Part shown: positions 32,675-39,420 of the stretch, piece after piece | Layout of the letters: every line of letters begins with the position of its first letter | Numbering within the stretch: the first letter of the stretch is position 1 | Assembly: GCA_946186115.1 (NCBI GenBank) | Contig: CAMHLV010000025.1 | Coordinates: 1 to 39,420, forward strand | Reading direction: 5' to 3' | From: an uncultured Prevotella sp. | GTDB lineage: Bacteria; Bacteroidota; Bacteroidia; Bacteroidales; Bacteroidaceae | DNA length: 39,420 bases | The notes under the pieces: model-generated | Databases searched by the model: none | Told to the model about the DNA's origin: nothing | The model's input: the letters and a program-made list of their open reading frames with translations, nothing else | Program-made: the position numbers and the translations under genes

Positions 32675-34330
32675 TTATAGTCTTGTGTATTCGAAGTAGT
32701 CAATGTCTGTCCAGCCTCCTGTGCGCTTGGTGGAATAGCAGAATATGCCAAACTTGCTGCCCATGAAGAAGCGTTGCCAGTCGAATCGCATCCTGAAATC
32801 GTTGCCCATTCTCTGCCATGTCTCGCCATCGGTGCTGTAGTAGAATGTGGCGGTATCTTTGCCGTCTCTGAAGTCTGCATCAATGCGAAGCCAGAGGGCT
32901 TTGAGTTTTGAGTTCTGCTTTTTGATATCTATGGATTCTACTACTTTCTCGTCCACCCGCTCTACGGCCTTCTCGCGCTGTGTCAGTTTTACTGACAGCG
33001 TGGTCATTTCCAGCATCAGCTTTCTGCCTTGCTTCTTTATCATGAGGGCGCCAGTCTCATCGTTGAATGCCGCAAAACCGGCACGATCACCGTCTTTCAG
33101 TTTGGTGATGTCCATCTTTACTATGCCACGGCACTGAGGACCCTCCATGCGCTGCGTCAGTGTGTTGGGTGCCAGATATAGGTTGTCAACTACGCGGCTG
33201 GTCTTAAGTCGGAGCCACCCCTGACGCTCTGTCAGACTCCATGCCTCATCAACGGGGTTGTGGTTCCACTGCCATTGCAGTCCTAACTTGTCTGTTGAGA
33301 AACTGTCGCTGCATACTATATGGCGTTCTGGTTCTCCACTCTTAAGTGGTCGTATGCGCAACGGTATTTGTCCGTCTTCATCGCCTAGCATGGGCCAGCC
33401 GTCGATCCAACGGCACGGCATCAGAGTGAGCAAGCGACCAACACCGCCACGGTCTTGGAAAATAATGCCGTACCAGTCGCCGTCCTGGGTGTCAACGATG
33501 GTGCCTTGTCCCACATATCCCCTGCCGGCGAAATCTGCCTCAAGAATGACATTCTTCTCGTATGGACCGTGGATGTCGTCGGCGCGATAGCATACTTCGC
33601 GGCGGTGACGACCGGGTGCATAGACATGTGAAATCATGAGGAGGTAGTATTTCCCGTTGTGCTTTATCATTCGTGAACCTTCCAATATTCCTGTCTCGTC
33701 GGCTTCACGCTTGAAAAGCATCTGGTGAGAGCCTTCAATGACGTCAGAAAGGTCGCTCTTCAACTCCATCATCTCGCCTGTACCATATATTACATACACG
33801 CGATCGTCGTCGTCGAAGAACAGAGAGCAGTCGTGGAAGTGGCGCATTCTCGAAAGTAATTTCCATTCTCCTTCGGCTTTTTCTGCTGTAAAGATATAGG
33901 TGTCGCCCATAGCTCCAGCCTCGTTGGGAGCCATGAGTGCATAGAAACGCCCGTTGTGGTATTTCAGTGATGTTGCCCATTGTCCGCGACCGTATGCCGT
34001 GCCTTCTCTAAGGTCGTACTTGGGAGAATCTGTCAGACGGTCGAAGATGTAACTTACGGTTTCCCAGTTTTTCAAGTCCTTCGACCTCATCACTGGTGCA
34101 CCAGGCATAAGGTGCATAGTGGTTGATACCATATAGAATGTATCACCCACGCGTATTACGTCAGGGTCGGGAACATCCGCCCAGAGCATAGGGTTCTCAA
34201 TGAATTCGGTTTTGCTGTTGTTTGTGTTAAAAGCACCGCCAGCGCTGCCGGAACGCTTTCCGGCAGCAACTACGGTTACAAAACAAACTACTAATGATAT
34301 AATTACTAAAACAAATCTTTTCTTTGACAT
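32675..34330 (-). CDS. secreted GH43 glycosidase (xylosidase/arabinofuranosidase)
   Basis: A 551-aa protein with a signal peptide or single N-terminal anchor (KRFVLVIISLVVCFVTVVAAG). The five-blade GH43 catalytic domain occupies ~45-345: WADVPDPDVIRVGDTFYMVSTTMH (catalytic base D55), DCSLFFDDDDRVYVIYG and ETGILEGSRMIKHNGKYYLL (general acid Glu). A C-terminal beta-sandwich (~360-551: GLQWQWNHNP, FFMGSKFGIFCYSTKRTGGWTDIDYFEY) is as in the DUF1349-like/XynB-C modules of GH43 subfamily 12. It likely removes xylose or arabinose from arabinoxylan oligomers. Its neighbours, a xylanase-esterase and an HTCS, support this. Confidence 0.92.
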   Translation of the reverse strand: MSKKRFVLVIISLVVCFVTVVAAGKRSGSAGGAFNTNNSKTEFIENPMLWADVPDPDVIRVGDTFYMVSTTMHLMPGAPVMRSKDLKNWETVSYIFDRLTDSPKYDLREGTAYGRGQWATSLKYHNGRFYALMAPNEAGAMGDTYIFTAEKAEGEWKLLSRMRHFHDCSLFFDDDDRVYVIYGTGEMMELKSDLSDVIEGSHQMLFKREADETGILEGSRMIKHNGKYYLLMISHVYAPGRHRREVCYRADDIHGPYEKNVILEADFAGRGYVGQGTIVDTQDGDWYGIIFQDRGGVGRLLTLMPCRWIDGWPMLGDEDGQIPLRIRPLKSGEPERHIVCSDSFSTDKLGLQWQWNHNPVDEAWSLTERQGWLRLKTSRVVDNLYLAPNTLTQRMEGPQCRGIVKMDITKLKDGDRAGFAAFNDETGALMIKKQGRKLMLEMTTLSVKLTQREKAVERVDEKVVESIDIKKQNSKLKALWLRIDADFRDGKDTATFYYSTDGETWQRMGNDFRMRFDWQRFFMGSKFGIFCYSTKRTGGWTDIDYFEYTRL

Positions 34331-34355
34331 CAGGTTTTGGTTTTAGTTCCGGGTG

Positions 34356-34363
34356 CAAAGGTA
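34356..34363 (-). promoter_or_regulatory. -7 box of the GH43 gene
   Basis: The minus strand reads TACCTTTG, 25 nt upstream of the ATG. No good -33 TTG is visible, which fits activation by the HTCS protein. Confidence 0.6.
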
Positions 34364-34435
34364 CGAAGTTTTTTTGAAACTAACATTATCTTGCGTTTCA
34401 CAAACTTCTTTATTTGTATCAAATGCAGAAAATAT

Positions 34436-36640
<2,205 letters not shown>

Positions 36641-36674
36641 TTAATGTTTCTAGTTTAATCAGGTTTTGTGGTTG

Positions 36675-36682
36675 CAAAGGTA
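36675..36682 (-). promoter_or_regulatory. -7 box of the GH10-CE1 gene
   Basis: The minus strand reads TACCTTTG, 43 nt upstream of the ATG at 36631. No clear -33 TTG is visible, again consistent with an activator. Confidence 0.6.
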
Positions 36683-36760
36683 CGTAAAAACCGTTAAACC
36701 GACATTTTCTCATGTTTCACGAATTTTCTCTATTGTAACTTCTTAATGCGTCATTAATTA

Positions 36761-37111
36761 TCAATTATCGCGAAGCGCGAAATATTCAATTCTTTCCCAA
36801 CAGAAACCTGTCGATAAACCCCTGCACCACGGGGCCACAGGCTTTTCGCCGATGCCGTAGTGCTGTATCAGTGTCCCTATTTCGTGACGCCTCCGTTCCC
36901 AGTCGCTGAAACTGCTGACACCCTGAAGGGCATTTGGCAACTCGTGTATTTCCGGCAACAGCCCGGCGTCAGGCAGTGCGGGCTTGGGATAGTGACAGCC
37001 CGTGTTCTCCTGCTCATACACAAGTGGTGGCAGGCTAGTGGCTTGCTCTTTCTGCGCCAATACCGTCATTGAGACAAAGGCTAATAGAATAATTGATAAT
37101 AGTTTCTTCAT
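36761..37111 (-). pseudogene. internally deleted carbohydrate esterase gene (CE15 or acetylxylan esterase type)
   Basis: From the ATG at 37111 the reading begins with a signal peptide (MKKLLSIILLAFVSMTVLAQ) and the N-terminus of secreted esterases: LPPLVYEQENTG, LPDAGLLPEIHELPNAL, FSDWERRRHEIGTLIQHYGIGEKP. Directly after IGEKPV the frame is lost. In another frame the next bases read GPVVQGFIDRFLLGKN and stop (36786-36788), which looks like the proper C-terminus of an alpha/beta-hydrolase. So the whole catalytic middle appears to be deleted, leaving both ends fused out of frame. Functional relatives have roughly 400 aa or more. A promoter box remains upstream. Confidence 0.75.
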
Positions 37112-37131
37112 CAGTTTTATGGTTTCAGCTG

Positions 37132-37139
37132 CAAAGATA
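37132..37139 (-). promoter_or_regulatory. -7 box of the esterase pseudogene
   Basis: The minus strand reads TATCTTTG, 21 nt before the ATG at 37111. It excludes the longer reading that starts at 37162. Confidence 0.6.
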
Positions 37140-37241
37140 CGAATAAGTGAGCGAAATACCAAATAAATTTGAGCTTTACCTGATAATTAGCGGCAGTTAA
37201 CATTATTTATAAGGAGCGTAATGCCCGTTAACCCAGAAAAC

Positions 37242-37257
37242 TTGCCGGTATCGGCAA
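37242..37257 (+). promoter_or_regulatory. operator palindrome upstream of the Fic gene
   Basis: TTGCCG-GTAT-CGGCAA, perfect over both arms, lies 7 nt before the -7 box (TATCTTTG, 37265-37272), where the -33 box should be. A single TTGCCG half-site recurs at 37295-37300, 11 nt before the ATG. The encoded HTH protein is the likely binder. Confidence 0.65.
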
Positions 37258-37264
37258 ATTTTCG

Positions 37265-37272
37265 TATCTTTG
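37265..37272 (+). promoter_or_regulatory. -7 box of the Fic gene
   Basis: TATCTTTG, 38 nt upstream of the ATG at 37311. Confidence 0.7.
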
Positions 37273-37310
37273 CAGCAGAAAAAACCTCAAAAACTTGCCG
37301 ATAGAAGAAG

Positions 37311-38201
37311 ATGGAGTATTTATCAGTGATACAGTTTGCCGAGAAATTCGGTATTTCGGAGCGCACAGTACGCAACTATTGTGCGAGCGGAAAGATTGAA
37401 GGAGCCTTCCTGACAGGTAAGACGTGGAATATCCCTGCCGATGCCGTTCTTCCTCAACGAGGAGCAGGCAAAACTAAGTTGTCGCCCTTATTGGCCACAC
37501 TGAGAGAGCAGAAAGCCTCTCGCCTGAAGGGTGGTATCTATCATCGCACACAGATTGACCTGACTTACAACTCTAATCACATGGAGGGCAGTCGCCTGAC
37601 TCATGACCAGACACGCTATATCTTCGAAACAAATACCATCTGCATCACCGACGAAACAATCAATGTGGATGATATTGTTGAAGCTGTCAACCATTTCCGA
37701 TGCATTGATTATATTATCGATCATGCGGAGGAAGCTGTAACAGAAAACCTCGTCAAACAACTCCATTTATTGCTGAAGACAGGGACGTCTGATAGTAGGA
37801 AGGATTGGTTTGCGGTGGGTGATTATAAGCGTTTGGCTAACGAAGTGGGAGGGCAGGATACTTGTCCCCCAAAAGAGGTTCACCGGCATATGAAGGCATT
37901 GATCAGTACTTATTATCGTAGCAAGCGAAAAACATTAGAAGACATCCTCGATTTCCATGTACGCTTCGAGCAGATTCATCCTTTTCAGGACGGTAACGGA
38001 CGTGTAGGCCGCCTGCTGATGTTCAAGGAGTGTCTGGCAAACGGCATCGTCCCATTCATCATCACTGATGACCTTAAATTGTTTTACTATCGCGGCTTGC
38101 GTGAGTGGGGCCACATCAATGGTTTCCTGACAGATACCTGCCTCACCGCCCAAGACCAGTACAAGGCTATCCTCGACTACTTCCAAATAGCCTACAAATG
38201 A
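37311..38201 (+). CDS. class II Fic protein with N-terminal HTH
   Basis: A 296-aa protein. Residues 1-45 form an excisionase/MerR-like HTH (VIQFAEKFGISERTVRNYCASGKIEGAFLTGKTWNIP). The inhibitory helix motif is SNHMEG (88-93; S/T-x3-E-G), ahead of the Fic core, which defines class II autoinhibited Fic enzymes. The catalytic motif is HPFQDGNGRVGR (223-234). Such enzymes transfer AMP or another nucleotide-derived group to target hydroxyls. The motif is complete, so activity is expected. The target is unknown. The operator palindrome and half-site in its promoter suggest that it controls its own expression. Confidence 0.93.
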   Translation: MEYLSVIQFAEKFGISERTVRNYCASGKIEGAFLTGKTWNIPADAVLPQRGAGKTKLSPLLATLREQKASRLKGGIYHRTQIDLTYNSNHMEGSRLTHDQTRYIFETNTICITDETINVDDIVEAVNHFRCIDYIIDHAEEAVTENLVKQLHLLLKTGTSDSRKDWFAVGDYKRLANEVGGQDTCPPKEVHRHMKALISTYYRSKRKTLEDILDFHVRFEQIHPFQDGNGRVGRLLMFKECLANGIVPFIITDDLKLFYYRGLREWGHINGFLTDTCLTAQDQYKAILDYFQIAYK

Positions 38202-38271
38202 TGGTATAGCGTAACATTACAAAGAAAACGAAGTTTTTCTTTACAAATCACCATTTTAAAGGATAAATGTT

Positions 38272-38346
38272 AAAAAGTGTGCCAACGTTTGGCACACAGT
38301 ATGCCAGCCTTTGGCACAAACTGTGCCAAACGTTGGCACACTTTTT
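38272..38346. terminator. large cruciform with 25-bp perfect inverted arms
   Basis: The left arm (38272-38296) and right arm (38322-38346) are exact reverse complements of 25 nt, starting with AAAAAG and ending with CTTTTT. Each arm holds the near-palindrome GTGCCAACGTTTGGCAC. A third related copy (ATGCCAGCCTTTGGCACA) lies between them. It sits between convergent Fic and TonB-like genes, and the A/T flanks allow termination in both directions. Confidence 0.8.
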
Positions 38347-38442
38347 AATGCCGCAGCTCAAAAATTGTCTTTTTGGTAATTATTTATTACAGGAAATATA
38401 AAAAGGACAAGAAGATGATTCTGTCCCAAAAACGAAAGAGAT

Positions 38443-39420
38443 TTATTTCTTCTTCATAGTGATGAGAATTCTGTCCTTTGGCATGCCGTCCTTGGCCTTC
38501 TCAACGTTTATGCTCTCAATGTCGTCAGGTTTTATACTATTCAGTTCTGCAACATCCACCACTTTGCCGTCAATGATAACCTCAACATCTTTGGCGTTGG
38601 GATGCGGGCCGATTATGATATGCTTCGGTGCTGCTTTTTCTCCTTGCTGTCCACCTTGTAATTTAAAGTTGATGGGGATGGTGTACTTGACGCGCACAGG
38701 TTTGCCATTTTGCATGCCGGGTGTCCAGTTGGGCATCGAATAGATGACACGCAGTGCCTCGGCATCCAACTCTGGCGATACTGACTTGAAAACCTTGGCA
38801 TTGGTGATACTTCCGTCCTTCTCAACAACAAAGTTGGCGATGACACGGCCTTGGACACCGGCCTTGTGGGCTTCTTCGGGATAGCGGACATTCTCAGAGA
38901 GAAACTTCATCAAGGCTGCGGCACCGTTTGGGAACTGGGGCATTTGCTCAACGACGTCAAAAGCTTTTTCTTTTGTGTCGACAGCCATTGCATTAGGCAT
39001 CTCGACAGGCTTTGGATTCTGGTCATCAGGGATAGCATTAGGTATCTCGACAGACTTTGGCTTCTGGTCATCAGGAGTCTGTTCTACAACGACAACCTCA
39101 CCGGCGGTACCTGTTTTGATGGTGGCATCCTTCTTGCCCTTCTTGATAATCTTTTTCTGGGGCTGTTGATAGACGACGTCGGTGACGGTTTCGGCATTCA
39201 GGGCCAAGGCTATGCCTACGATAGGCAGCAGGGCGAGCAGCTTCAGAAGGTTGCTGCGGGGTGATTTCTTATGTAACATCATGGTTATACGGTTTTTGAG
39301 GGTACTGTGACTGATGCCGTTAGCAATGGAGTACCCGCCAATGCCTGTGGCTTTCGAGATTAAGAGATATTGATATTGACGCGCATTAATCCCTTGAGAG
39401 AGTACTGCACCGTCGGCCTC
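38443..39420 (-). CDS. BlaR1/M56-type protein with TonB C-terminal domain (5' end beyond the window)
   Basis: The frame stays open to the window edge, so the ATG at 39282 is internal. The part beyond it reads EADGAVLSQGINARQYQYLL and ISKATGIGGYSIANGISHSTLKNRIT, typical of the region just after the zinc site of M56 peptidases (E-x-D). Then come HKKSPRSNLLKLLALLPIVGIALALNA (a membrane helix), a Pro/Lys/Asp-rich linker with two imperfect IPNAIPDDQNPKPVEMPNA-like repeats, and a TonB C-terminal domain (FLSENVRYPEEAHKAGVQGRVIANFVVEKDGSITN, PNWTPGMQNGKPVRVKYTIPINF), followed by a short SusD-plug-like DUF4974-type end. It probably senses envelope signals or transfers energy to outer-membrane transporters. 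Confidence 0.85.
   Translation of the reverse strand, partial: EADGAVLSQGINARQYQYLLISKATGIGGYSIANGISHSTLKNRITMMLHKKSPRSNLLKLLALLPIVGIALALNAETVTDVVYQQPQKKIIKKGKKDATIKTGTAGEVVVVEQTPDDQKPKSVEIPNAIPDDQNPKPVEMPNAMAVDTKEKAFDVVEQMPQFPNGAAALMKFLSENVRYPEEAHKAGVQGRVIANFVVEKDGSITNAKVFKSVSPELDAEALRVIYSMPNWTPGMQNGKPVRVKYTIPINFKLQGGQQGEKAAPKHIIIGPHPNAKDVEVIIDGKVVDVAELNSIKPDDIESINVEKAKDGMPKDRILITMKKK

Overview
The window reads as chromosomal DNA of a rumen- or gut-type Prevotella (Xylanibacter/Prevotella ruminicola-like Bacteroidota). The reasons are: promoters of the Bacteroidota type (TAnnTTTG with a TTG about 20 nt upstream), few Shine-Dalgarno sequences, a hybrid two-component regulator next to a secreted GH43 and a GH10 xylanase-feruloyl esterase fusion, secreted proteins ending in a GIYIVNGKK-type tail, and a VirE_N/VapE plus HU-like pair. 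Assignment to genus is inference.

Left third (1-8 kb): a compact defence-like island, all on the minus strand. In transcription order it holds a 44-aa small ORF, a WYL-domain regulator, two WG-repeat proteins, a FISUMP-like protein, a retron (ncRNA plus reverse transcriptase) with an unrecognised partner protein whose stop/start lies 4 nt from the RT gene, and a shortened DUF1016 (YhcG-like) gene. The main discovery is that four promoters (regulator, WG pair, FISUMP gene, retron) carry the same 16-bp site, GCGAA-N6-GTTCG, always exactly 10 nt from the -7 box and in the place where the -33 box should be. This makes the retron and its neighbours one WYL-controlled regulon. The retron RNA shows paired a1/a2 ends, four small msr hairpins and an AT-rich msd.

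8-10 kb (+): a compact SMC/OLD-type ATPase and a DUF4435 (TOPRIM-like) protein, resembling the two parts of PARIS, behind duplicated promoter modules. 10.2-13.1 kb (-): an HU-like protein and a VirE_N/VapE/DUF3874 primase-helicase-like gene. The VapE gene lies in a 2.5-kb unit bounded by ~100-bp inverted repeats full of GGTTGTCA iterons.

13.2-16 kb (+): a large secreted protein and an overlooked 51-aa acidic small protein. 16-22 kb (-): mannose-6-phosphate isomerase with in-frame minisatellites, then a dxs-trkA-trkH operon. 22.1-28.5 kb (+): a lipoate ligase-gcvT-gcvH-gcvPA-gcvPB-lpd operon, the whole glycine cleavage system with lipoylation. 28.5-37.1 kb (-): an arabinoxylan locus (HTCS regulator, GH43, GH10-CE1 and an internally deleted esterase pseudogene). 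37.3-38.2 kb (+): a class II Fic protein with its own HTH and a matching operator palindrome. The window ends inside a BlaR1/M56-TonB-like gene (-).
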